Of a DNA stretch of 64,000 bases, positions 55,899-64,000 are shown one piece after another. The notes under the pieces were generated by a model that ran no database searches, had not been told where the DNA came from, and was given only the letters and a program-made list of their open reading frames with translations. Numbering within the stretch: the stretch's first letter is position 1; every line of letters begins with the position of its first letter. Source of the DNA: Dyella lipolytica (lineage in GTDB: Bacteria > Pseudomonadota > Gammaproteobacteria > Xanthomonadales > Rhodanobacteraceae); the NCBI RefSeq assembly GCF_030160075.1, contig NZ_BSNQ01000009.1, forward strand, positions 430,295 to 494,294. Direction: 5' to 3'. The position numbers and the translations under genes were made by a program.

Positions 55899-58379
55899 TT
55901 ACGCGGCGCGTTGCGCGGCGTCGGCCAATTTTTTCGGATCGTTGCGAATCACCGCCGCACGCAGCTCGGCCGGATCGAAATCGTCCACGGAAATGAACTC
56001 GAACACCCCTTCGCGCACGCGCTTGAGCAACGCCGCTTCGCTGGGATCGATCACACCGGCTTTCACCGCCTCGTCCAGCTGGCCCTGGTAGTCGTGCGCA
56101 GTTAGTTGCCCAGCCTTTAGCGCCTTGCCGAACTTGCGCTCCATGGGCTCAGCGGCGATCACGTCGGGCAGCAACGCATTCATGCGACCAACGGTGTTGT
56201 TGGCCGTTGGCGTGAGATAGGCCCATTCGAGCAAACGATCGCGCGCTTCGCCCGGCGCCGTGATGATGGCGGCAACGCGACGGCCGAGGCGGTCCGACGG
56301 CGGCACTTCGCGGCGACCGAACGGGAACACCAGCACGTGCAGCAACCACGCCACGGGGCGCACTGGGAAGTTGCGGATCGCACCGTCCAGCGCCATCTGC
56401 GTGCGCCACATGCATTCGTGGAATGCCCAAGCCAGCAACGGGCGATCCGCTTCCGGACGGCCGGTATCCTCATAACGCTTCAGCATGGCGCTCGCGATGT
56501 AGAGATAGCTCAATACGTCGCCCAAGCGCGCGGAGAGCTTTTCCTTGAACTTCAGCTTGCCGCCGAGCACACCCATGAAGGTATCCGCACACAACGCCAG
56601 CGCAGCGGAATAACGATTGAGTTTGCGGTAATAGCGACGCGTATACGCATCACCGGCCGTGTCACCGATGCGCGCACCGGTCACGCCGAGCACGAAGCTG
56701 CGCACGGCATTGGAAATACCGAAACCCAGATGCCCGAACAAAGCGCGGTCGAATGTTTTCAAGCGATCGCCGTAGTCGGGGATCGACAGCGCCTGCATTT
56801 CCTTAAGCACATAAGGATGGCAGCGAATGGCACCCTGACCGAAGATCATCAGGCTGCGCGTCATGATGTTGGCGCCCTCCACCGTGATAGCGATCGGCAC
56901 ACCCTGCCACGCGCGCCCTGCGTAGTTCTTCGGACCTAGCTGCACGGCCTTGCCGCCGTGCACATCCATCGCGTCGCCCGCGATCACCCGGCCCCATTCG
57001 GTGGCGTGATACTTGGCGATAGCCGACGGCACCGCTGGCTTTTCACCGCGATCTACGGCCGCCGCTGTGGCGCGTGACAACGCTGCCGTCGCATAGGTGA
57101 GTCCACCGATACGCGCCAAGGCCTCTTCCACACCCTCGAAGCGCGCAACCGCGAGTCCGAATTGCTTGCGCATGCGCGCATAAGTGCCCGTCGCCGCGAC
57201 TGCCATGCGCACGCCGCCGGTGGCATTGGAAGGCAGCGAGATGGCGCGCCCCACCGAGAGACATTCCACCAGCATGCGCCAACCGTGGCCGGCCATATGC
57301 GGCCCGCCGATCAGCGTCGACAGCGGCGCGAAAATATCCTTGCCGCGCACCGGGCCGTTCTGGAACGGCACGTTGAGCGGGAAATGACGGCGACCGATTT
57401 CCAGGCCCGGCGTGCTGCGCGGCAGAAGCGCCAACGTGATGCCAAGATCCTCTTTGTCACCGAGCAGGTGCTCGGGATCGTACAGACGGAACGCCAGACC
57501 CACGACCGTGGCGATAGGCGCCAGCGTGATGTAACGCTTGTCGAAATTCAGTTTCATGCCGATGGTTTCAACACCATCGACGACCTGCTTGCACACGATG
57601 CCGTAATCGGGAATCGACGTGGCGTCGGAACCCGCGTAAGGGCCGGTGAGTGCGAAGCACGGAATTTCCTCACCGACCGCCAGGCGTGGTAGATAGAAAT
57701 TCTTCTGTTCGTCGCTGCCGTAATGAAGCAGCAGTTCGGCCGGGCCGAGCGAGTTGGGCACCGCCACCGTGGAAGCCACCGTTGCCGACATCGTGGCCAG
57801 TTTCTGCAGCACCGCCGAATGCGCCAGTGCGGAGAACTGCAGGCCGCCGTACTGCTTCGGAATGATCATGCCGAAGAATTTGTGCTTCTTGACGAAATCC
57901 CAGACTTCCGGCGGTAGATCGGCTAGCTCGTGAGTGATCTGCCAGTCGTCGAGCATGCCGCACAACTGTTCCACCGGGCCGTCGAGGAAGGCTTTTTCTT
58001 CCACGCTGAGCTCGGGCTTGGGTTGCTTCAGCAACTCATGCCAGGCGGGTTTGCCGGAGAACAGCTCGCCTTCGAAACCGACAGTGCCGGCTTCCAGTGC
58101 TGTCTGTTCGGTATCCGATAATTTCGGCGTCACCTTGGCGAACAGTTTCAGCAGCGGCGCGCTGATCTGCTTGCGACGAAAGTCGATCAGCAGCAGAGGT
58201 ACGGCGATCGCCAGCTCGATGATCAGCAAAATCACCATCGTTACCGATGCTTGCGTCAGCAAGCCGACCACCAACGTGATGGCCACGGTGGCCACCGCCC
58301 AGGTGCGCAAACTGGTGCGGTGGTATGCACAGGCGCCAGTCGCTATGAGCGCCGCCAGTAGGGTCAATAGTACGGACAT
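55899..58379 (-). CDS. fadE: Acyl-CoA dehydrogenase FadE
   Basis: The product has 826 residues, close to E. coli FadE (814). The start is the ATG at 58379 with GAGGTG upstream, 1 bp past the alpha/beta hydrolase stop. It catalyses the first step of fatty acid beta-oxidation. Two N-terminal membrane helices are seen (MSVLLTLLAALIATGACAY.., TWAVATVAITLVVGLL..). The ACAD core follows, with FFGMIIPKQYGGLQFSALAHSAV, ALTGPYAGSDATSIPD, EGANIMTRSLMIFGQGAIRCHPY, and a long C-terminal domain typical of this type. TetR-type control is plausible from the upstream operator. Confidence 0.94.
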   Translation of the reverse strand: MSVLLTLLAALIATGACAYHRTSLRTWAVATVAITLVVGLLTQASVTMVILLIIELAIAVPLLLIDFRRKQISAPLLKLFAKVTPKLSDTEQTALEAGTVGFEGELFSGKPAWHELLKQPKPELSVEEKAFLDGPVEQLCGMLDDWQITHELADLPPEVWDFVKKHKFFGMIIPKQYGGLQFSALAHSAVLQKLATMSATVASTVAVPNSLGPAELLLHYGSDEQKNFYLPRLAVGEEIPCFALTGPYAGSDATSIPDYGIVCKQVVDGVETIGMKLNFDKRYITLAPIATVVGLAFRLYDPEHLLGDKEDLGITLALLPRSTPGLEIGRRHFPLNVPFQNGPVRGKDIFAPLSTLIGGPHMAGHGWRMLVECLSVGRAISLPSNATGGVRMAVAATGTYARMRKQFGLAVARFEGVEEALARIGGLTYATAALSRATAAAVDRGEKPAVPSAIAKYHATEWGRVIAGDAMDVHGGKAVQLGPKNYAGRAWQGVPIAITVEGANIMTRSLMIFGQGAIRCHPYVLKEMQALSIPDYGDRLKTFDRALFGHLGFGISNAVRSFVLGVTGARIGDTAGDAYTRRYYRKLNRYSAALALCADTFMGVLGGKLKFKEKLSARLGDVLSYLYIASAMLKRYEDTGRPEADRPLLAWAFHECMWRTQMALDGAIRNFPVRPVAWLLHVLVFPFGRREVPPSDRLGRRVAAIITAPGEARDRLLEWAYLTPTANNTVGRMNALLPDVIAAEPMERKFGKALKAGQLTAHDYQGQLDEAVKAGVIDPSEAALLKRVREGVFEFISVDDFDPAELRAAVIRNDPKKLADAAQRAA

Positions 58380-58380
58380 C

Positions 58381-59289
58381 TCAACACCTCGTTGCAGGTT
58401 GCTTGGCCGCGTCCGCAGGGACGTCGGCGGTCTCCAGGCTTGCGATGAAGCCTGCGATCTCGGCCGTGAATGCATCGTTTGCATCGCCGGCCAACATATG
58501 GGTGGCGCCCGCTACCTCGGCATGACGCGCATGCGGCACCAACGCAAGAAACTCGTCGACCGTGCGATGCGAAACCACATCGCTCCGCTCGCCGGAAAGG
58601 AGCAATACCGGCACATCGACTTTGGCTGCGGCCGCGAGCAGTCGCGGTTGATAACGCTCGCTTTCGCTCACCAGGCCACCGGCCAGCAAGGCCGGATCCC
58701 AGTGCCAACGCAGGCGCCCGTCTGCGCCTTCGCGCAGCAATGGACGCAGCTGTTGTTCGCTCTTGCGTTCGCGTCGTTGCGGTAGATAAGCCGCGATCTG
58801 TTCGGCCGCTTCGGCGTAACTGGCGAAACCGTCCGGGTGCGCTTGCATGAAAGCCAGGATGCGCTCGACACCCGATGTTTCCCAGCGCGGCGTGATGTCC
58901 ACCAGCACCAAAGCGCGGAAAGGCGATGGCCGGACCTCCCCCGCTACCACGAGGCCCAACAAGCCACCCATCGATGCCCCCACCAGAATGGGCGGCTCCG
59001 GCTGCGCACGGGCCAATCCGAGCAGATCGTCGACAAACTGTTCCATGTGGTAATCGCCACCGGCAATCCGGTCGCTTTCGCCGTGGCCGCGGCTGTCGAA
59101 ACTCACGCAGCGGAAGCCTTGCCTCGCCATCGTCGCCGCCGCAGCGTTCCAGGCGCCACGCGTCTGGCCAAAGCCATGCGCGAACAGCAGCGTCGGCTGG
59201 CCCGACGGATGACGCAGATCCACCGCCAGAGACAAACCGTCGGCAGTGAGGAAAGAGGTCTTGGTGGACGGGTTTGATTCCATACGCAT
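58381..59289 (-). CDS. Alpha/beta hydrolase
   Basis: The product has 302 residues, ATG at 59289. The fold is clear: the oxyanion region LLFAHGFGQTRGAW, RGHGESDR, the nucleophile elbow GASMGG (Ser near residue 105), an Asp in LLSGERSDVV and His in AGATHMLAGD. No signal peptide; cytoplasmic. It is coupled to fadE by a 1-bp gap, so an esterase or acyl-CoA/lipid hydrolase role is an inference. A palindrome covers its start codon. Confidence 0.88.
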   Translation of the reverse strand: MRMESNPSTKTSFLTADGLSLAVDLRHPSGQPTLLFAHGFGQTRGAWNAAAATMARQGFRCVSFDSRGHGESDRIAGGDYHMEQFVDDLLGLARAQPEPPILVGASMGGLLGLVVAGEVRPSPFRALVLVDITPRWETSGVERILAFMQAHPDGFASYAEAAEQIAAYLPQRRERKSEQQLRPLLREGADGRLRWHWDPALLAGGLVSESERYQPRLLAAAAKVDVPVLLLSGERSDVVSHRTVDEFLALVPHARHAEVAGATHMLAGDANDAFTAEIAGFIASLETADVPADAAKQPATRC

Positions 59290-59297
59290 GAGTATGG
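59280..59297. promoter_or_regulatory. Palindromic operator candidate for the TetR regulator
   Basis: CCATAC-N6-GTATGG is a perfect inverted repeat. It covers the start codon of the hydrolase-fadE operon and lies 108 bp before tetR. A half-site (CCATACGG) recurs at 59395-59402 just before the tetR start. Confidence 0.6.
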
Positions 59298-59404
59298 AAT
59301 GCTCGCCTAGCTGTCGTCAACCGGCATCGGAATCTGAGTTTTCCGGCAGCCTGTCGGCGACAGCTCCGCCACAGTTTCACCCCTGTCTGGGCTACCATAC
59401 GGAA

Positions 59405-59983
59405 ATGAATGTCCGTCAAAAACCCGAACGTACACGTCTTTCCGCCGAAGATTGGGAAGACGCCGCCCTCAGCCTGATCGCCGAACAAGGCGTCGGGGCC
59501 CTGGCCGTCGAGGCGCTTGCCCGCCAACTTGGCGTCACCAAGGGCAGCTTTTACTGGCATTTTCGCACCCGTGAAGCCCTGCTTCAGGCCGCCCTGGAGC
59601 GCTGGGAGCAGTACGGCGAGCGCGAAATCATCAGCCAGATCGAGGCGATTCCCGATCCGCGCGAACGCCTGCCCGAACTGTTCCGCCGCGTTGCCCATGA
59701 GCTGCAACCGCATCGCGTCTATGCCGCCTTGCTAAAGGCATTGGACCACCCGCTGGTGGTGCCCGTGATGGCACGCGTCTCGAAACGGCGTACGGAATTT
59801 CTGCATACGGCCTACAGCGAGGCCGGTATGGAGGCCAACGAAGCACTGAACCGTGCGCGCCTCACCTACGCCGCCTATGTCGGCTTCCTGCAGCTGAATT
59901 TCACGCTCGGTCTGCCAAGGTTGAATCATGAAGAGTTCGACGCCTACGTCGAGCACATGATTGCGACCCTGATCCCCGCCTAA
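59405..59983 (+). CDS. TetR-family transcriptional regulator
   Basis: The product has 192 residues from the ATG at 59405; the longer frame to 59246 runs through the divergent gene's start and the operator. HTH: EDWEDAALSLIAEQGVGALAVEA, then LARQLGVTKGSFYWHFRTREALLQA. The C-terminal domain is helical and would bind a small effector. It is divergent from the hydrolase-fadE operon, so it probably represses that operon and itself, perhaps with acyl-CoA as effector, as FadR/PsrA-type TetR proteins do (inference). Confidence 0.9.
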   Translation: MNVRQKPERTRLSAEDWEDAALSLIAEQGVGALAVEALARQLGVTKGSFYWHFRTREALLQAALERWEQYGEREIISQIEAIPDPRERLPELFRRVAHELQPHRVYAALLKALDHPLVVPVMARVSKRRTEFLHTAYSEAGMEANEALNRARLTYAAYVGFLQLNFTLGLPRLNHEEFDAYVEHMIATLIPA

Positions 59984-60131
59984 GCCCCCGGTACACGCCG
60001 ATCTTATGCCGCCGACAGGGTCGTGCGGCACCTGGCCGCATGCCTGTTTGCTGCATGCAACCTTGCAATGCCACTACTCGTAACATACCGTCGCATATCC
60101 TTTTTGTGGGTAGACCAAGGCGAGGAAAGAT

Positions 60132-61901
60132 ATGGCGAGCAAGCTGGACACGCTCGAGCATTGGGTCAATGACGTGGCGGCTATGACCCGCCCCGCGACG
60201 ATCCATTGGTGCGACGGTTCCGATACCGAATATCGGGCGTTGGTGCAGCTGATGCTGCAGAACGGAGATCTGATCGAACTGAACCAGCAGACTCATCCGG
60301 GCTGCTATCTACACCGCTCCAGCCCGTCCGACGTGGCGCGCGTGGAGCATCTGACGTTCGTTTGCACGGGGGATCAGGCCGACGCCGGCCCCAACAATCA
60401 CTGGATGGCACCCGCCGAGGCACACACCAAGATCGACGCGCTGTTCGACGGCTGCATGGAAGGCCGCACCATGTACGTGATTCCGTATTGCATGGGACCG
60501 ATCGACTCGCCGCTCTCGCGTTGTGGCGTGGAAATCACCGATAGTCCCTACGTGGTCGCCAACATGCGCACGATGACCCGTATGGGCGCCGCGGCGCTGG
60601 CGCGCATCGAGCGCGAAGGAAGCTTCGTCAAGGGGCTGCACTCGACCGGCGAACTCGATCCGGAACGCCGTTTCATCATGCACTTCCCCGAAGAGCTGAC
60701 GATCAAATCGTACGGCTCCGGCTACGGCGGCAACGCCTTGCTGGGCAAGAAATGCCATGCCTTGCGTATCGCCAGCTATCAGGCGCGCAGCGAAGGCTGG
60801 TTGGCCGAGCACATGCTGATCGTGGGCATCGAAAATCCGCAGGGCCAGACTCACTACATCGCCGCCGCATTCCCATCTGCTTGCGGAAAAACCAACCTGG
60901 CGATGCTGATTCCGCCGGAGGGCTATCGCAAGGACGGTTGGCGCGTGTGGACCATCGGCGACGACATTTGCTGGATGCGCCCGGGCGAAGATGGACGTCT
61001 ATACGCCATCAATCCGGAAGCCGGTTTCTTCGGCGTGGCGCCTGGCACCAGTCGCAACAGCAACCCGAATGCTCTGGCCTCGATCGCGCGCGACACCATC
61101 TTCACCAATGTCGCCGTTACCGCGGACAACCAGCCCTGGTGGGAAGGGCTGCCCGGCACGCCGGTCACCGACTGGCAAGGCCGTCCGTATGATCCGGCCA
61201 ACGGCCCCGCCGCGCATCCGAATTCACGCTTCACCGTCAGTGCCAAACAATGCCCGACCTGGTCGCCAAAGGCCGAAGATGCCCGAGGCGTACCGATCAG
61301 CGCCATCGTATTCGGCGGCCGTCGCCCCTCGCTGCTACCACTGGTGATGGAAGCGCGGGATTGGACACACGGCGTGCTGATGGGCGCTGCGATGGGTTCG
61401 GAGACCACCGCCGCCGCCACCGGCGCTGTCGGTGTATTGCGCCGCGATTCGATGGCGATGAAGCCGTTCTGCGGCTATCACTACGGCGATTACTTCGCGC
61501 ACTGGCTGTCGTTCGACAAAGCCGGCTCCAGGCTACCGAAAGTCTTCCACGTGAATTGGTTCCGCAAGGGCAAAGACGGCAAGTTCCTGTGGCCGGGCTT
61601 CGGCGAAAACCTGCGGGTGCTGGAATGGATGATCGCCCGCGTCGAAGGCAAGGCGCGCGGCATGGAAACACCCATCGGCATCCTGCCCGCCAACGGTGAG
61701 CTCAAGATGGACGGCGTGGACATGCCGCGTGAGACGCTCGCCGAGCTGCTCGAGGTCGATACCCAGGGCTGGCAGACCGAGTTGCACGCCATCGGCGAGT
61801 ATCTCGACAGCTTCCGCCCGCGCCTGCCCGCACGCCTGCGGCAGGAACAGCAACGCGTCGCCCAGGCCCTGGATACTCCGCGCAAAGCGGCCAACGCTTA
61901 A
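60132..61901 (+). CDS. pckG: Phosphoenolpyruvate carboxykinase (GTP)
   Basis: The product has 589 residues. It converts oxaloacetate to PEP with GTP in gluconeogenesis. The family P-loop [15 protein letters not shown] includes the active Cys. Other blocks are [51 protein letters not shown] and [18 protein letters not shown]. The ATG at 60132 follows GAGGAAAGAT. It is monocistronic, with a repeat-containing gap downstream. Confidence 0.96.
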   Translation: MASKLDTLEHWVNDVAAMTRPATIHWCDGSDTEYRALVQLMLQNGDLIELNQQTHPGCYLHRSSPSDVARVEHLTFVCTGDQADAGPNNHWMAPAEAHTKIDALFDGCMEGRTMYVIPYCMGPIDSPLSRCGVEITDSPYVVANMRTMTRMGAAALARIEREGSFVKGLHSTGELDPERRFIMHFPEELTIKSYGSGYGGNALLGKKCHALRIASYQARSEGWLAEHMLIVGIENPQGQTHYIAAAFPSACGKTNLAMLIPPEGYRKDGWRVWTIGDDICWMRPGEDGRLYAINPEAGFFGVAPGTSRNSNPNALASIARDTIFTNVAVTADNQPWWEGLPGTPVTDWQGRPYDPANGPAAHPNSRFTVSAKQCPTWSPKAEDARGVPISAIVFGGRRPSLLPLVMEARDWTHGVLMGAAMGSETTAAATGAVGVLRRDSMAMKPFCGYHYGDYFAHWLSFDKAGSRLPKVFHVNWFRKGKDGKFLWPGFGENLRVLEWMIARVEGKARGMETPIGILPANGELKMDGVDMPRETLAELLEVDTQGWQTELHAIGEYLDSFRPRLPARLRQEQQRVAQALDTPRKAANA

Positions 61902-61925
61902 GACATGGCTTTTTGCCTTCGCCTC

Positions 61926-62060
61926 CTCTCCCCTCTGGGGAGAGGATTGAGGTGAGGGGTTGGGGCTTGCTCCGATCTTGATCAGAGCACGCTCCAAATC
62001 ACCCATTACGCGAGGTTGACCCCTCATCCCAACCTTCTCCCCAAAGGGAGAAGGGGCAAT
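61926..62060. repeat. Inverted pair of CCCTCACCCC/CTCTCCCC palindromic repeats
   Basis: Copy 1 (about 61926-61970, minus orientation) carries the hairpin CTCTCCCC-TCT-GGGGAGAG. Copy 2 (about 62019-62057, plus orientation) carries CCTTCTCCC-AAA-GGGAGAAGG. Each is joined to a CCCTCAxCCCAAxC segment, and the two face each other over about 50 bp. A third copy is at 15841-15885. The pair could fold into one long cruciform and end the pckG transcript. Confidence 0.7.
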
Positions 62061-62156
62061 CGCAAAGAGCCGCATTTCAAAGGTGTAAACCTATAGGCGC
62101 GCAGCCGCATCCAAGCTGGCAAGATGATTGCTGCTTTTGCTGTCAATGGGAGCGCC

Positions 62157-62705
62157 ATGTCACCTGCACTCGCTGCGGGAAACAACGATACGGATGACGT
62201 GCGCGCGGCCGCAGCAGGCGACCGTCAGGCTTTCCAGCGCCTGTATCGCCTGCATGTGGGCCGCATCCATGGCGCGATGCTGCGACTGTCCGGCTACGAT
62301 CATGCGCGCGCCGAAGATCTTACGCAGGATGCCTTCGTACGCGCCTGGCAGAAGCTGGACAGCTTCCGTGAGCAGAGTGCCTTCGGTACATGGCTTTACC
62401 GATTGGCGGTGAATGTGGCACTGATGGACATACGGGCGCGGGGCGCCGATCCCGTCGGCTATGTCGACGAGGACAACGTTCCCGAGCATGGCGAGACACC
62501 GTTCTGCGCCGCCGAACGCGAGGAGCTGGAACGCGCGATCGGCCGGTTGCCGCCGCGGGCTCGCGCTGTACTGGTACTGCATGACGTGGAAGGTTGGCGC
62601 CACGAAGAAATCGCCAACGAGCTGGACATGGCAGTAGGGTCATCCAAGGCGCAACTGCACCGTGCACGCGGCTTGTTGCGCAAGGCTCTTGGAGAAATGC
62701 GATGA
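62157..62705 (+). CDS. ECF-subfamily RNA polymerase sigma factor
   Basis: The product has 182 residues from the ATG at 62157 (GGGAG 5 bp upstream); an ATG at 62124 is an alternative. Region 2 is AFQRLYRLHVGRIHGAMLRL..YDHARAEDLTQDAFVRAWQKLDSF. Region 4 is LPPRARAVLVLHDVEGWRHEEIANELDMAVGSSKAQLHRAR. It directs transcription of an envelope or stress regulon together with the membrane anti-sigma that overlaps it by 4 bp (ATGA). It is probably released by a signal sensed by that protein. Confidence 0.93.
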   Translation: MSPALAAGNNDTDDVRAAAAGDRQAFQRLYRLHVGRIHGAMLRLSGYDHARAEDLTQDAFVRAWQKLDSFREQSAFGTWLYRLAVNVALMDIRARGADPVGYVDEDNVPEHGETPFCAAEREELERAIGRLPPRARAVLVLHDVEGWRHEEIANELDMAVGSSKAQLHRARGLLRKALGEMR

Positions 62706-63160
62706 ACGAATTCGAATGGCTGCGCCAGATGCGCGAACTGAATCAGCCCGTCGCTCCGCAGAACGACGTATGGGCGCGCATCGATGCTGCTCTAGACGAA
62801 AATGCTGCGCCAGCCGATGTCACGGCACCGGCACCTATCAAGCGCGCGCGCCCTCACCGCGTATGGGCGCTAGCGGCGAGTATCGCAGCCGTCGTTGTGA
62901 TAGCCGGCGGTGTCGTATGGCGCATGCATTCGGTTCCGCAAACCACCGAATCCGTGGCGACGAACATCCCCAGTGACAAGACACCATGGAAACCCAACGA
63001 CCCGCGCCTGGCCGGCGCCGCGCTCGAACTGGGTGCCGCACGCATGGAACTGCAACAGGCGATGCAGCAAGCTCCCGACTCACCGGCCCTGCAGCGCCTG
63101 CTGCAGCGGACCGACGCGCAACAAGCTCGCTTGCGCGAGCTAGAGAAACAAGCTGGCTAA
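62702..63160 (+). CDS. Putative anti-sigma factor, single-pass membrane protein
   Basis: The product has 152 residues. A short N-terminal cytoplasmic part starts MNEFEWLRQMRELNQPVAPQND (about residues 1-55), without the zinc-binding HxxxCxxC of ZAS domains. Then comes one membrane helix (VWALAASIAAVVVIAGGVVW) and a periplasmic helical part rich in Gln (ARMELQQAMQQAPDSPALQRLLQRTDAQQ). Assignment rests mainly on position and topology. It overlaps the sigma gene by ATGA. Confidence 0.75.
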   Translation: MNEFEWLRQMRELNQPVAPQNDVWARIDAALDENAAPADVTAPAPIKRARPHRVWALAASIAAVVVIAGGVVWRMHSVPQTTESVATNIPSDKTPWKPNDPRLAGAALELGAARMELQQAMQQAPDSPALQRLLQRTDAQQARLRELEKQAG

Positions 63161-63181
63161 AGCTACCTGGACACCATAACT

Positions 63182-64000
63182 ATGAAAAACGCCCGCTATC
63201 TGCCGCTGTTGCTCTGCCTGTCTTGGGGAGGGCAGGCTGTTGCCGAAACTCCGATTGACCTCAGCCACCCTGCTGCGCCAACGGCACATATCGACATCAG
63301 CAACATCAAAGGCGACGTCACCATCACTGCATGGGATCGCAACGAAGTACACGTCGGTGGCGAACTCGGTAACGGTGCCGTGCCGCTTACCATCGAAGGC
63401 AGCGACAACAACCTGTCCATCAAGGTGCAGGCGCAAGGACAAAACGGCTGGTTCAACTGGGGCAGCGACAAGGCGATGTCGTCGACCAAGCTGGATGTCA
63501 GCGTGCCGCGCGGCGCATCGCTAAAAGTCAGCGTTGTAAGCGCACCGCTGAGTGTGGACGGCATCGACGGCGGCGACATCGAAGTGAATTCGGTGAGCGG
63601 CCGGGTGCGCATCGATGCGCGGACGCCCATGCTCCACGTCGTCACCGTGAGCGGCAACGTCGCTTTCTCCGGTCAAGCCAAGCAAGCAAAACTGCAAACG
63701 GTGAGCGGCGACATTCTCGCGCCTTCACTCGGCCATACGGTCGATCTGCAGACGGTTTCCGGCCACATCCAGGCCGGCGGCGGCCCCTGGCAGCAGCTCA
63801 GCCTGAGTACCGTTTCGGGTGACGTGCAACTCAGTGGCGGACTCGCGGCCGGCGGCACGATGAGCCTCGACAGCATGAGCGGCGATCTGCAGCTGCAGTT
63901 CCCCGCTTCCCTGTCCAGCAGCGTGCACGCCGCCACGTTCAGCGGTGATCTGCGCAGCGATTTCGGCACGCCCAAGCAACCCGAACACGGCCCAGGGAGC
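63182..64000 (+). CDS. DUF4097-type repetitive beta-strand protein, exported (partial at window end)
   Basis: There are 273 codons without a stop to the edge. The signal peptide is MKNARYLPLLLCLSWGGQAVA-E. The mature part is a chain of short beta repeats of about 20 residues, each with a (T/S)VSG(D/N/H) core: NSVSGRVRI, TVSGNVAF, TVSGDILA, TVSGHIQA, TVSGDVQL, SMSGDLQL, TFSGDLRS. This forms a right-handed beta-solenoid-like stack. It is periplasmic or surface-located, with unknown function. It is 21 bp after the anti-sigma gene and so is likely in the same operon and a target or sensor part of the ECF system. Confidence 0.85.
   Translation, partial: MKNARYLPLLLCLSWGGQAVAETPIDLSHPAAPTAHIDISNIKGDVTITAWDRNEVHVGGELGNGAVPLTIEGSDNNLSIKVQAQGQNGWFNWGSDKAMSSTKLDVSVPRGASLKVSVVSAPLSVDGIDGGDIEVNSVSGRVRIDARTPMLHVVTVSGNVAFSGQAKQAKLQTVSGDILAPSLGHTVDLQTVSGHIQAGGGPWQQLSLSTVSGDVQLSGGLAAGGTMSLDSMSGDLQLQFPASLSSSVHAATFSGDLRSDFGTPKQPEHGPGS

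Overview
The window looks like chromosomal DNA of a high-GC gammaproteobacterium of the Xanthomonadales, most like the Rhodanobacteraceae (Dyella/Luteibacter/Rhodanobacter group). The grounds are the mre-mrd-rlpA-lip gene order, a split class II ribonucleotide reductase, an AlgP-like histone, a MucD/DegQ protease, a GTP-type PEP carboxykinase, and short CCCTCACCCC.. and GGGGTCA.. palindromic repeats of the kind common in that order. The genus is an inference. I saw no tRNA, rRNA, CRISPR array, transposase gene or phage gene.

Region 1 (1-10.2 kb) is accessory in character. It starts with the N-terminal 600 residues of a glycine-rich autotransporter with an extended signal peptide (minus strand, cut by the window edge). 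A sulfotransferase-like protein, a TPR protein, a YdeP-type molybdopterin oxidoreductase and several small exported or membrane proteins of unknown role follow, with REP-like palindromes between them.

Region 2 (10.2-15 kb) is a compact plus-strand unit: an FAH-family hydrolase, a Dld-II-type FAD/Fe-S 2-hydroxyacid dehydrogenase and an enoyl-CoA hydratase homologue. It probably oxidises a 2-hydroxy acid and cleaves or processes the product.

Region 3 (15-19 kb) holds the B12-dependent ribonucleotide reductase as separate nrdJa and nrdJb genes. An H1-like histone gene and a strong terminator lie between them. A tandem pair of NrdR-box-like palindromes lies upstream of nrdJa.

Region 4 (19-28 kb) carries envelope and proteolysis genes on the plus strand: a DegP/MucD protease, a PstS-like/LysM fusion, a HAD phosphatase, an M17 aminopeptidase and an M1 aminopeptidase. 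A DUF4126 protein and a lower-GC trypsin-like protease follow on the minus strand.

Region 5 (28-42 kb) is the elongasome and lipoate supercluster, all on the minus strand and read in the order mreB-mreC-mreD-mrdA-rodA-mltB-rlpA-dac-ybeD-lipB-lipA-prc. Many of its genes overlap by 4 bp.

Region 6 (42-48 kb) holds a PfkB kinase, a DUF1304 protein, an M24 peptidase, a divergent EF-G paralogue and RF3 (prfC).

Region 7 (48-54.3 kb) is a tightly packed signalling unit: hybrid kinase (CHASE3-HAMP-GAF-HisKA-HATPase-REC-REC-REC), CheR, receiver-less CheB and REC-GGDEF. There is no CheA, CheW or MCP gene. It is the best candidate here for an unusual system, because the adaptation enzymes may act on the kinase itself.

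Region 8 (54.4-64 kb) holds a CPBP protease, a DUF4442 protein, fadE with an alpha/beta hydrolase divergent from a TetR regulator (with a clear palindromic operator candidate), pckG, and an ECF sigma/anti-sigma pair. The last gene is a DUF4097 protein that runs off the window.
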